Shown: in pieces, positions 45,622 to 54,579 of the stretch | How the letters are laid out: the number at the start of each line of letters is the position of its first letter | Position numbering within the stretch: position 1 is the first letter of the stretch | Origin: Massospora cicadina | Taxonomy: Eukaryota; Entomophthoromycota; Entomophthoromycetes; Entomophthorales; Entomophthoraceae | Length of the DNA: 64,000 nucleotides | Assembly (NCBI GenBank): GCA_022478985.1 | Contig: JAKSZP010005278.1 | Span: 62,001-126,000 of the forward strand | Direction of reading: 5' to 3' | Notes under the pieces: generated by a model | What the model saw: only the letters and a program-made list of their open reading frames with translations | What the model was told of the DNA's origin: nothing | Database searches by the model: none | Made by a program: the position numbers and the translations under genes

Positions 45622-46471
45622 GCGCGAAGCTGAGACTCAGGTGCCTTTGCTGCTCTTGCCAATGCGCGGAACATCTGGCCATACTCCTCCACTGACTTCT
45701 TCCCTTGACCACACTGCAGTAACGCCGCCCAGGCCGAATCCTGCGCCTCATCTGGACATGCTGCACGGTCAATCCAATCCAGACATTCCTCCACCGATAC
45801 GGGTAACCCTGACTGCTCTTCTAAAAGTTCTCGCACCCAGTTTGACTGCTTTACTGGAAGTGCCAACAGAACCTGACTTAACTGCAAGGCAAACGAATCC
45901 TCTCCACCCGCTGCCTTTGTCAAACGTCCCTGAAACTGAACCCGGCTAAACGTCTGGTGGATCAGTTCCAAGTCTTCCAATTTTAAAACCGTGGGAATTC
46001 TTCCTTTGTCCTTCCCAGGCCCTACCACTTTCCCACCATCCCGGGACACACACTCTAAAACCTGGTATAATTCATGAAGCAAAAAGGCGGTGGAGAATAT
46101 CACCATCAAGAGTGTTGCAGTATGGTTATACCACTTTGGAAACACAACTTCTTCTGGCACCTCTTTTGCTTGCCACCACAACGACAGGAAAGTAAATGAG
46201 TTCTGTTTAATGTAACGCACTGGCTCCTTCCAATGAGCCACGAATGAGTTGGGCAACAGGATCCATGTTAAAGACCATAGGGCTGACAGGACTCCTGATA
46301 CTACTCTCCTGGTGCGCGCGCTACAAGATTGGACAAGCACCCCTGGAAGACAGTTGCAAGTATACTTAACCCCAGCAACATGCCTTGACTCCAAGACAAG
46401 GTATAGAGGGAGGCAATAGCCCTCCCAAGCTCACTCTCAAAGTCCAATTCTTGTTGATTTAAGCCAAACAT
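45570..46471 (-). pseudogene. Element G Gag, starting inside the LTR, with hydrophobic segments
   Basis: The Gag ATG (46,469-46,471; start MFGLNQQEL) lies inside the 5' LTR, so about 87 codons are LTR-encoded before the frame passes VRYIKQNSF into the interior. Two hydrophobic stretches lie in the LTR part (around LGLSILATVF and VLSALWSLTWIL) and one just after (TLLMVIFSTAFLL). A typical Gag core follows (SVEEYGQMFRALARA). The 5' copy lacks one C in a run of five, which shifts the frame; the 3' LTR copy is intact there. Confidence 0.8.
46199..46208 (-). promoter_or_regulatory. Element G self-priming primer-binding site
   Basis: Element-sense AAACAGAACT lies 2 nt beyond the LTR edge. There is no TGG start as expected for a tRNA-primed element. 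It is the exact complement of the inferred first ten bases of the element RNA. This is the Tf1/sushi arrangement, known in chromoviruses. Confidence 0.6.
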
Positions 46472-46897
46472 GGCTGCAGTTAGGCAATATCTTTAAAATA
46501 AACCTGAATTATAAATATATAAATTTTAGGTTCTTTTATTTATTACAGCAGGATCGCGGAATCTTTAATTAATGGTTTCATGCCAGTTCCAATCCTCAAT
46601 GGTTCTGCCCCAGTTCTATTTCAAATCCCAATTGAACCGCGAAACTCCCAAGCACCCGTTTCATTCCATTCTTGATTCGAATCCAAATAGAATCTCGAAA
46701 CTACCCAATTTACTCATTTTCCATTTTGTTCCGACTTGGACGCCCATCTTGCTCCTTGGCCTACTCCAAGCTCCGGCCCCTTAGGCGTCCTTGCCAGAAC
46801 CAACGCCCCCTCCTCCTCCATACATACAGACACAGCCTGCCCTGTCTTACCAAAGATCAGGGCAATGTGATGCTGAGGATAGACCTCAACTGTCACA
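46211..46897 (-). repeat. Element G 5' LTR (687 bp, promoter deleted)
   Basis: Matches 41,068-41,893 except for a clean 139-bp gap at about 46,543-46,544 (TTTTATTTA joined to TTACAGCAGG). The missing piece contains the TATA box and inferred RNA start, so this copy could not be transcribed from its own 5' LTR. Confidence 0.9.
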
Positions 46898-47727
46898 CTC
46901 TTTTACAGGACATGCATGTCCCTTGTGGCCTAGTGAGCCACAGTGGTTGCAAATGGGTGGTGTGCATTCCGGTGTAACTTGGAATGCAGCTGACTGGCCC
47001 CCATCTGCAAAGTGAAATTCTGCTGCGCGGGGAATTCTGGATAAATCCTCTTCCACTTCTGGGAAGGGGTTGATTACAGCAATAGCTTTGCCCATGCACA
47101 GGTCTGTCATTAAGCGAAATCGCTGTAATTCAAGTTGTTGGATTTCTCCGTAGGCCACAAGACCTTTGCGGAGCTCCTCCTCAATTACCTTATGAGGAAG
47201 GTTGGTGGGGAGCGAGTCAAAGGAGATGAACAAAGTTTTTGCTTTGTTCCATCTGGTGCGTGTGGTGCGCACAACTTTTTTGCCCTCAGGGAGGGCAATT
47301 TCCACGCAGATTTTTGCTGCAGCATCAGCTTCATTGGCTGTTTCAAAACCAATATCGATCCAGCTGCAGCCCATGTTGTTGTTGGTTACATACACCACGT
47401 GAGGGAAAAGTGAGGGCTGTGCCTCACATGTTTTCTCCCACAGGGTTGGTGACTCATCCCCAAGGAAGAGTCTGATCCCGTGTTCCACCTTTGACAAAGG
47501 TTGGTTGAATTGAATGTACATGTATTGCGCGTGCTTTACAGTAAATACCATAAACCCAGATGGTGTCTGAGTTTTCGATTTCTTTGCAGATTGGGTTCCT
47601 GGTCACCCTCCAGGGCGTTTCTTGCCCTTAGTTGCACCATTAAGCACACTGCTTGCCACGATGCTCGCCCATGTTGTATTATTTTTGTTATTAAAGTCGC
47701 CCATCTTTCCTGTGTGTGATTATCCAA
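46898..47727 (-). pseudogene. LINE ORF1, N-terminal half with CCHC knuckle
   Basis: Open from Met at 47,551 to the G insertion; it includes a domain with YIQFNQPLSKVEHGIRLFLG and ends in the knuckle CNHCGSLGHKGHACPV (CX2CX4HX4C). A second frame starting MDNHTQERWATLITKIIQ at 47,727 may be the true beginning, with a frameshift near 47,600. It would leave only a 62-bp leader to the LINE 5' end. Gag-like ORF1 with a C-terminal knuckle is common in fungal and plant LINEs. Confidence 0.8.
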
Positions 47728-47801
47728 ATTTGCTGTTCAATTTGAATCATAGTAACTAAAGTGATTGTTACAAGAAAGAAAAGCTCAAAAGTTTTGATAT
47801 A

Positions 47802-48100
47802 GGTGGATGGAAAGGGGTCCGCATGAACCTCAAAGCCAGATTTATAACTTTATAATAAAAATAAAAAGTTTGATATGTAAGAAGTGAAAATGCTATATAT
47901 TTTTATGGTATTTAGTATATTGTTACAGCTGAGCATTTTATATTAAGTTGATTCAAAATAGACAAGGTTACTTTTCAGGCTAGCTAAAAATTTAAAATTT
48001 GGCACATTTATGTATCTCTGATGACAATACACTATTTCATTAAAAATTATGGAAAGTGTGATTTTTAACCTTAAGGTTATTCATTTAGTTTGAGTATGGC
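47802..48100. repeat. Repeat F, right-hand piece
   Basis: AT-rich non-coding sequence between the LINE 5' end and D's RNase H frame. It includes the second copy of the block found at 36,350-36,425. Confidence 0.5.
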
Positions 48101-48109
48101 CACTTGACA

Positions 48110-48875
48110 TCTAAGTTCACTCTAAATCTCTGGAGTTTCTTATGACAATAAATTGGAGTATCAAATGAGGTATATAGGCGGTCCTCCTTGGTGGTTAGAA
48201 CTGTCAGGACTGGTAAAATGGAGAGACCATCAGCGTTTTGGTGTATGGCGCCAAGTCAATGAACAACCAACAAAATATAGTTTTGTAATTATAAGACTCA
48301 CCGGTTTAATTGATCATCAGGATCATGCATTTGTTGTAACCAACAAAGGAAGACGTGTTTGTTTATTACAATAAAATGTGTCCCATAAAAAGAGTGGTTA
48401 GTCAAGCGGGTAAAACTGCTTCCACCCCTTTGCAGGTTTTGAGTTCGAAACCTGTACTGGCTAGAAAACATTCTTGGTGTGGTATATTTGTCCCAAGGTC
48501 GACCCACCTTGAATAATTTTTTTAAAAATGTGTCCCATAAATGAAGGGACGGAAATGCTAATGGCTAAGATTACCACTAAACACTCACACTTGGTGACGT
48601 TATAATTCCATTTGGCTTAAGAGAGTCTGGATGATATATGTGATTGGGTTGTCTACCTGGTTGTCATCATGTTGCACCATAATGGCACCAATGGCAACAT
48701 CACTGGAATCAGTAAAAAGTAGGAAGAGCTTATCAAGTTTTTATGGATTAAACAGGAGATTTGGTTAATGTTAATTGTAAGTCATTGAATGAGTATCTCT
48801 GTGATAACTCCCAATGGAAAGGCTAGTTTTCTGCAATAGGTAGACCAAGGGATTTGTAAGTTTTTGCAAACTGAA
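48110..48875 (-). pseudogene. Element D RNase H, with SINE inside
   Basis: Near 48,660-48,740 the minus strand reads LLFTDSSDVAIGAIMVQH, the start of RNase H with the catalytic Asp. Beyond the SINE, 48,150-48,375 reads VFLCWLQQMHDPDDQLNR and GAIHQNADGLSILP, the end of the domain as in C and J, then an EDRLYTSF linker. The SINE at 48,390-48,524 and a solo LTR at 48,876-49,770 interrupt it. It continues the RT on the other side of the solo LTR. Confidence 0.8.
48390..48524 (+). mobile_element. SINE-beta copy 1, tRNA-derived (135 bp)
   Basis: A-box-like GTGGTTAGTCAAGCGGGTAA, B-box GAGTTCGAAACC, then a short body and the tail TGTCCCAAGGTCGACCCACC ending in T-rich sequence. A perfect 17-bp target duplication, AAAATGTGTCCCATAAA, flanks it (48,373-48,389 and 48,525-48,541). 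Removing it restores D's RNase H. The tail resembles SINE-alpha and the LINE tail. Confidence 0.9.
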
Positions 48876-49770
48876 TGTCATGGTTGGATGACTTAATAGT
48901 GGGAACTGATGCTAAAGATAAGGCTGGGCGACAGGAGGCCCAGAAGGTGAAACTTCAGGCTCTTCCTGAACTGAAACACACCTTAGATCAACGCTGGGTG
49001 CAAGCCAAGCATGCCCAGGTTGATACTAATGGGGTGCAAAACGCCCAGCCTCTTATCTCATCCCAGGCACTGAAACAAACGATTTACATTATAAATGAAG
49101 ACAGTTCAATTTGGTTAATTGGAGAGCAAGGGTTCAAATCCCGTTCAAGTAATGAAGTTTTAAGTTTGGGTAAAATATGGCTTCAATTGATTACTCATTT
49201 GAAGGCACTTTTAGTGTATTTTACAAAAATGGACGGAAGCGTCTGTTTATTGGAGCGTCAAGGCTTGGGCGCACTTCTGCAGAACCTGAATTTCCCCAGC
49301 CCACTTTAAACATGTTTTTTGCAACCAACATTCCTTGTTGGTTGACTTTCATAAAATAAAATTACCCGTTATTTTACGTTTTACTTATGGTTCCTTGGGC
49401 GAACTTGGTGGAGGACCTCTTTGGGGAGGTCTCCAACTATGTGGGCCACTACCTTTTATCACAATTTACAAAAATCCCAGGTGCTCCCTTGGGCTGCCCA
49501 GGTCCCCTCCAGATTGAGGCACCCAAGCCCCCTGACGCCAAGTTACACTTGATTATGGACTCCCCTCTGGGGTCCACTCAAGCTGTTATGTTCCTCACTT
49601 ACCTGGTACTATATGTTGCGCTCTACACCCTTGCCTGGGGTACCTTTGGCACAGGCACCGTTTGAGGTATCTTCTTTCCCTTTCTCTTAACAGCTAGTTT
49701 CCTAGCAATATGGGTTTGCATCCCACATCACCTTGCTGGGAACGAGAGAGTTACAGACACTCTCTTGACA
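48876..49770 (+). mobile_element. Solo LTR of the E family (895 bp)
   Basis: Same layout as the E LTRs: TGTCATGG start, hairpin at 49,413-49,432, end ACTCTCTTGACA. Flanked by CTGAA (48,871-48,875) and CTGAG (49,771-49,775), a near-perfect 5-bp duplication, so it was left by recombination between LTRs of a full element inserted in D. A 144-codon frame (to 49,309) and a later frame with two hydrophobic stretches are the U3 and Gag-start coding parts. Confidence 0.85.
49387..49770 (+). pseudogene. E-family LTR-encoded Gag N-terminus in the solo LTR
   Basis: After MVPWANLVEDLFGE the frame reaches AVMFLTYLVLYVALYTLAW, a membrane-spanning-type segment, and, past one stop near 49,663, FFPFLLTASFLAIWVC, a second one. 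It ends ERVTDTLLT at the LTR edge, where the complete element E continues into the interior gag. The parallel with element G suggests a shared membrane-linked Gag start. Confidence 0.6.
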
Positions 49771-49799
49771 CTGAGGGATAAATTGGCAGTGAAAGCTGA

Positions 49800-50460
49800 C
49801 CAATCCCAAAAGTACCTTAATGTCCCTTTGAATTTTTGGAGGGGACATCTGGTAGCTGGCCATAACTCTAACTGGCAGTGGTTAGATACCTTCTTTGGTT
49901 ACCTTATGACCTAAAACTCTAATTCTCACTAGAAAAATGTGCATTTTGAGGGATTTTTTGGGATGCTAATTGTAGTTGATTTAATGCTTGGCATAGGTGG
50001 TCAAGATAGGAGCTAAAACTTTGGATAAAGACGTAAATATCATATAAATACACCATGATACAGGACAATTTCATGTCCCCTGGGATGCCATCCATGGCTC
50101 AGTGGAACATAGCAGTGGCGTTACACAGCCCTGCAGCATTCAAGTTAGTTTTAAAAAGCCCTTTTTAGTTTTTAGATCACACTTCTCTTGGTCCTCCCGG
50201 GCAAGGTCTATTTTTTAGTATCTGTTGGCTAGATCCATAGCGAAGAACTATAAGCTGGCCAGCATCTAAAGATAATCATCAATCTTAGATAAGAGAGATG
50301 TCCTTTCAGGTGATTCAATTCAGTTTGCAATAATATGTCACCATGTGATAGGTCCTGTCTTTCTTTACCAATAGCAGAGGGGAAGCCCAAGGGCTTTAGG
50401 AAGGGTTTAATAGACCAACCTCCAAAATTTGTTTGTTTTAACATTTTTGGGCTTCTTCCA
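49800..50460 (-). pseudogene. Element D reverse transcriptase, broken
   Basis: Minus-strand pieces in order: LLNPS-stop-SPWASPLLLV (50,395-50,440), AAGLCNATAMFH (near 50,130), then LSCIMVYLYDIYVF (near 50,050), where YLDD has become YLYD, and SYLDHLCQAL. It corresponds block by block with C. The end lies at the solo LTR. Confidence 0.8.
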
Positions 50461-50639
50461 CCTTAGATTTTTATAAGGTTTGGTCCATATCAGCAAAGCA
50501 CCTCCCGTATCTATCTAATGAATCACTATGGTCATTTTCCAAAATTGTATGGCACAAGAGAAAAGATATGGAATACTCAACTGTGAGTTGCGCAGCGGCC
50601 TTCCTTTGGGTTCTGGTGAGGTACAGGTTAGTGTTATGT

Positions 50640-50940
50640 TCAATGATGCCATAGCAGGAGGATCCTCAAGTCTGCCATCTCAGAGAGTACACAATTTATA
50701 TATACTATTGTAATTCATTAACAGATAACAGGAGAGCATTTGTAATAGTGTCATTTTTCCTTAGGATGTTAAAGGTCAAAGTTAGATTATAAAAAAACTG
50801 AAATGGTCCCCGAAGTGCTGTATCTGTAATGCCTAGGAAGGGCAATATCTCATTAATGGATGAATTACCTACCCCGCGCACTTCCAGTACATGACCAGAA
50901 AAAATACGTACTTGTATGTGGGTATCTACTATAACTTACT
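50640..50940 (-). pseudogene. Element D dUTPase-like domain
   Basis: The minus strand reads VDTHIQVRIFSGHVLEVRG, then INEILPFLGITDTALRGPF and FNILRKNDTITNALLLSV. These match, position for position, the dUTPase-like segments of J and C (TRIQVPIS-THFLEI; GFPDILDPVYQG; INWNHPITYLHIL). The Asp of the GITDT block corresponds to the catalytic Asp of the family's third motif. It lies between protease and RT. Confidence 0.55.
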
Positions 50941-51349
50941 CCTGATCTGAGACTATAACTTGAGATGGAGCAATTAATGGTGTTCCCTCCTGAGCTTCAC
51001 GGAGTGATAAGGCATTTTTACTTGAGTCCTAACTATGTGATAATCAATTTGGTAAGGAGTTTGGTTGTCTTCCATAAGGAAGGTTCTTTTATGGGTCTTT
51101 TACTTCTTGGTTATAGGCGTTTTGAAGATATGCGGTACCCAAAGCCCAATTGTAGATAAATAGGACTCAGATAGATTAACAATCCCAGTATACTCACGCA
51201 GAAACTTCGTTACTAATAAGAAGTCATAGCTCTTATTCTCAAAAATAAACTTGGCCCATTAGAGAAAGCTTCTTAATTAACATGGGCAATGTCAAATAAG
51301 CACTGAGGGGCCTAGTGCAATGGGGGTCCGCCATTACGTACTTATCAAT

Positions 51350-51450
51350 AATTATTAGAGTCAGGCGCAACTTCTTTGACTTATCAGTTTGGAAGATGTA
51401 ACATTAACTGGGGATCTGGTGAAAATAATGTCTTTAACCTTAAGTTTGCA
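51350..51450 (-). pseudogene. Element D aspartic protease, inactive
   Basis: The minus strand reads LKVKDIIFTRSPVNVTSSKL; the DTGSP loop of J is changed to FTRSP, so both key residues are lost. Located between the zinc knuckle and the dUTPase-like domain. Confidence 0.65.
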
Positions 51451-51453
51451 CAC

Positions 51454-52898
51454 TCAAACTTCCACCTTAGTAAATGAGTCCCCAAACTGGGATTGTAAGG
51501 TTAAGAAATAAGTGGGGCACATAGAGAGAACTAGAGTAATCCTATTCATTGTCTTTATTTTCAGTAGACATATTGATGGTATTGCTAGAATATGTGGCAG
51601 CAGAAATAATAGTCTGAGAAGTAGGTGGTTGAGGCGTAGGGTGATTATCAACGTTAAGAGCTTTTCCATTCATGATGACGGGTCTTTTTCCTCCTCCTCA
51701 TCGATTCTTTTTTAACTTCTTCAGCATTATGCCAACTTCTTCCACAGTAATTGCATTAGATATTCTCCTAATATACCCTCTTTCTAATAGAGTTGACACG
51801 ATGGCTTCAATTAGAAGGAAATCTGGGCTTTATCCTACTGAAGTAGACTAGTTTGGATTTCAAAAAGAGCCTCTTTAATGTCAAGGATGCTTAAGAAGTG
51901 TCTTTTTATGGCGCCAATTTGTAACTGCAAATCGGGGTGAGATGCCAAAGTGGAGATGATAGTGGTAATGTCGTCATCTAGAGTAGTACAGTCAGGCAAC
52001 CAGGGTCTATGCCTTGTATAAAATTAATTGGAGAACTTGGTTGGTGATTCCTCATGCTTGATGTGAATTCCCATGAAGGCCTGCTTCTGAGAGGACAGGG
52101 TCTGGTCCCTTACAAATTTGCTTATCTAGGCAATCTTGACTTGGTTCCAGGTTTGAAGAATCTTCAAGTGAGGGACCATTATTTCTTTCATGATTCAACT
52201 CAAACAATTAGGCAGATGTTTAACTTTTTAATCAATTAGTAGCCTCTTTCATGGCACTTTCATAGATGTAAAGGAACAAAGCTATACTTCCTTCACCGGG
52301 GATGTACTTTTACTTAAACGTAGAGTTAAAGTTAGTAGAAATGGATGTAGATAAATCGTTAATTATTGTTGGTGCAAGGGGATCTAAAAATGAAGACTAA
52401 ATATTGTTGTTTTCAGAGGGTCGCATTTGATCAAGCTAAGCTCTCAAATTATTGACATCAATCTTTAGTCTGTATAATTTGTCATAACTGTGTTGCGGTG
52501 GTATTTTAGGTAAGTTGCTCGTTAACCTTTTAAAAATCTAGCTTCTGGGATTACATGGTAGTCTTATATAAGACTTAATTCGCCTAAATGGCCTTGACTT
52601 GGCTGGTAATTTAATTGATTTAGTCTTGATGTGGACAAATTGAACACCATGAAAGTATGAGAAACTACTGAAATTCATGAGTCCATCAGTTAAAGCTTAA
52701 AAATTTTATAATTGGAGTCAAGAGGTCAACCTTCTAGGTCTAACCACAACCATGAGCAATAGCCATAATTTAGGATTTGATTTAGGTGACCTGAGTCTGG
52801 CTATTATTCAATTAGGATCAAGAAGCGTCATCCTCAGATTCTGTCACGGTAGGTCCAAGGGGGCCAGGAGGCCCAGCTCCCCTTGCCAGCTGAGGGGT
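51454..52898 (-). pseudogene. Element D Gag, C-terminal part with zinc knuckle
   Basis: Near 51,710-51,760 the minus strand reads CNYCGRSWHNAEEV, a CCHC knuckle whose last Cys is lost, matching CNYCGLVGHMESQC of C. Above it lies stop-rich Gag. At 52,840-52,898 the frame ARGAGPPGPLGPTVTESEDD is the end of the collagen-like stretch, cut by element C exactly there. Confidence 0.7.
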
Positions 52899-53456
52899 TG
52901 TTGGGGATTCAACTGTGATGACCTAAAATACTTAAGATCAAGATTCAGTATCTCGGTCTAATAAGATTATAAAATCCATGTTGGAGATATCCAATTCTTG
53001 GATAGACCAATGATCAACCCTTTGGAGTTATTGGCCTCCTCTGAAGGATGAGGCTAAGCAATCCAATGGGGCAAAATATCACATAAAGAGGTCGATCTCA
53101 TCTAATAAGAACCTTATCAGATCTTACCATAACAAGTATAGCAACAATAATTAGCAATATTGGACATCTATTAGGAAAGATATTACCTCAGGTGAAGCAC
53201 GAAAATCCTCACAAAGGAATATCAAATCTACCCCTATAAATATTTCTCATTTCTAACTAATAAAGTACCTCTATTTTTGTCTCATGTAACCGAATTTTGG
53301 TCTATTCATACAGAATTCTAAATTTCCAACTGAAATTATAGCAACGGAACTAATAACTTTGTTTCACTTGTGTCTATCTTTGCTAGAGCCACAGAACTAA
53401 TAATTTTGTAGCCTTCATAGCGCCTGAATACAATAATTTCTATAGAAATTCCAATA
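52899..53456 (+). repeat. Element C 5' LTR (558 bp)
   Basis: Starts TGTTGGGGATTCAACTG and ends AAATTCCAATA. Aligns with the 3' LTR over its whole length; by eye roughly one base in ten to twelve differs. Confidence 0.92.
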
Positions 53457-53457
53457 C

Positions 53458-53475
53458 TGGTGCTCCCTGCCAGGT
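53458..53475 (+). promoter_or_regulatory. Element C primer-binding site
   Basis: TGGTGCTCCCTGCCAGGT one base after the LTR, the same site as in D and (decayed) J. Confidence 0.8.
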
Positions 53476-53933
53476 CTTCTTCTGAGGCTACATGGTGAAT
53501 AAATACTTTTCAAGATGATGAATATGTTTAATGAAGAAAGCCCTTCTTCCGAGGAATCAATGAGTATCACCTGATGGGTACACTCCAACAGGCAGGAGAT
53601 GCCTTCCGCTAATATCAATAGCCTTCAATTTTGAGCTTCTATGGACTTGGACATTGAATGCCCTGACCAAAAGTATTAGAAAATTAAAGCTGCAGACGTA
53701 GAAGAAACGTCAAAGGCTTAATAAGGTGGGCTATCCAGCCTGGTGCCCATCCTAACCGAGACTGAGCATCCAAGGTTGCTGCTAATATGATGGATTTATA
53801 CAACAGAGCGATTTTACAACATACCAAAGTTGGTTTGAATAGAACAGAGCAGTACCTCTGGCAGTATGTACATCCCGCCATTCATCACGTACTCCAGATT
53901 TTGGGGTTGCATCATTATAAAATCTAACGCCAG

Positions 53934-54578
53934 TTGACCCTGGCGCAACAATTTTATTCTAAGTTATCCTCTTTCTATAAGATGGCTTCTAACTTTGGTC
54001 AGGATAATTGGGAAGCCATACTCGATAATAGAAGGGAAATCAACGACATACATAACCATCTGGTGAGAATTGACAATGGAGTTGTGGGCTACATCGTCCA
54101 AGAAGTATCTCAAAAGGTTAGTGATGTCGCTAATCCTATACACCACCAAATCACTACCCTTAAAGATGAGATTACTAGACAACTGGGAAAATTGTGGGCT
54201 CAACATGAGGTACACTTTGTTGAACTAGACGGTCTACTCCAACAACTTGTTTTAATTGTGGATACTATTAGAGAAGGTGGACCCAGTCCTGCTGGTCCTC
54301 CTGGACCTCCAGGAACCACTAGCTCTCCTTTGGTGACCCTGGGACCCCCTGGTGAATGGGGTCCTCAAGGTCCTACGGGTCAACAAGGCCCACCTGGGCC
54401 TACAGGTCACGACAGTTCACAAGGACACCTCAGACCTCCTGATCTCCCTAGCTCCTCACTTTCAATTCACGATTCTGAACCTTTGAGTCTACTAGTATCA
54501 TGTTTAATAGGCATTAAAAACCCAAATCTGAGCCATAGCTCAAGGGTGTTTCCTATCTTTAGAAGGCCTTCTGACTGA
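53934..54578 (+). pseudogene. Element C Gag N-terminal part with collagen-like repeat
   Basis: 214 codons open. Start is Met at 53,934 or 53,982 (MASNFGQDNWEAILDNR, more like a Gag start). A helical region with heptad character (HHQITTLKDEITRQLGKLWA) is followed by Gly-X-Y triplets at about residues 118-155: AGPPGPPG, LGPPGEWGPQGPTGQQGPPG and PTGH. A coiled coil next to a collagen stretch is the usual arrangement for trimerisation. The rest of Gag continues in other frames. Confidence 0.85.
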
Positions 54579-54579
54579 C

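Larger units (their letters stand above)
41068..46897 (-). mobile_element. Element G: young Ty3/gypsy chromovirus, probably self-priming
   Basis: Complete element of 5.8 kb with LTRs of 826 and 687 bp (the latter has a 139-bp deletion), TGT...ACA ends, and a perfect 5-bp target duplication CTCTT at 41,063-41,067 and 46,898-46,902. Gag, protease, RT, RNase H, integrase, GPY/F and chromodomain follow in order on the minus strand with few lesions. Over 157 aligned LTR bases I count 3 differences, so it is the youngest LTR element here. It is GC-richer than its surroundings. Confidence 0.92.
36716..47789 (-). mobile_element. LINE (non-LTR retrotransposon), about 5.2 kb of own sequence, split by G
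   Basis: ORF1 with a CCHC knuckle and ORF2 with endonuclease and RT lie on the minus strand. The 12-bp repeat AGTTTTGATATA flanks both ends (36,704-36,715 and 47,790-47,801), a target duplication. In element sense the 3' end reads GGTCAGCTTACCTTGG then TTAAATAAAA, directly against the duplication, with no long poly(A). Chromovirus G interrupts ORF1. Subtracting G leaves about 5,240 bp, a full-length size. Residues suggest an L1-like clade seen in fungi; clade not proven. Confidence 0.85.
36165..48100. mobile_element. Repeat F (non-coding), split by the LINE
   Basis: Between the RNase H and integrase parts of D lie two outer pieces, 36,165-36,715 and 47,802-48,100, that are neither D nor LINE. 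The piece on the left starts with a TCTG microsatellite. A block around TTTCATATGTATTAAGTAATA...GGCTGAACAG (36,350-36,425) recurs as TTTGATATGTAAGAAGTGAAA...AGCTGAGCAT (47,865-47,938), and TGATGACAATACA-like blocks recur too, so F contains imperfect repeats of about 430 bp. No coding domain or clear target duplication; exact ends are uncertain by tens of bases. Confidence 0.5.

Noticed and set aside
49115..49145. tRNA gene or SINE in the solo LTR (GGTTCAAATCC matches a B-box)
   Set aside because: No cloverleaf can be drawn around it, and the homologous positions of the other two E-family LTRs lack the box, so it is probably chance.
48875..49309. 144-codon frame as an independent gene
   Set aside because: Its first A comes from flanking D sequence and the rest is LTR U3; it is best read as the LTR-encoded end of an E-family Pol.
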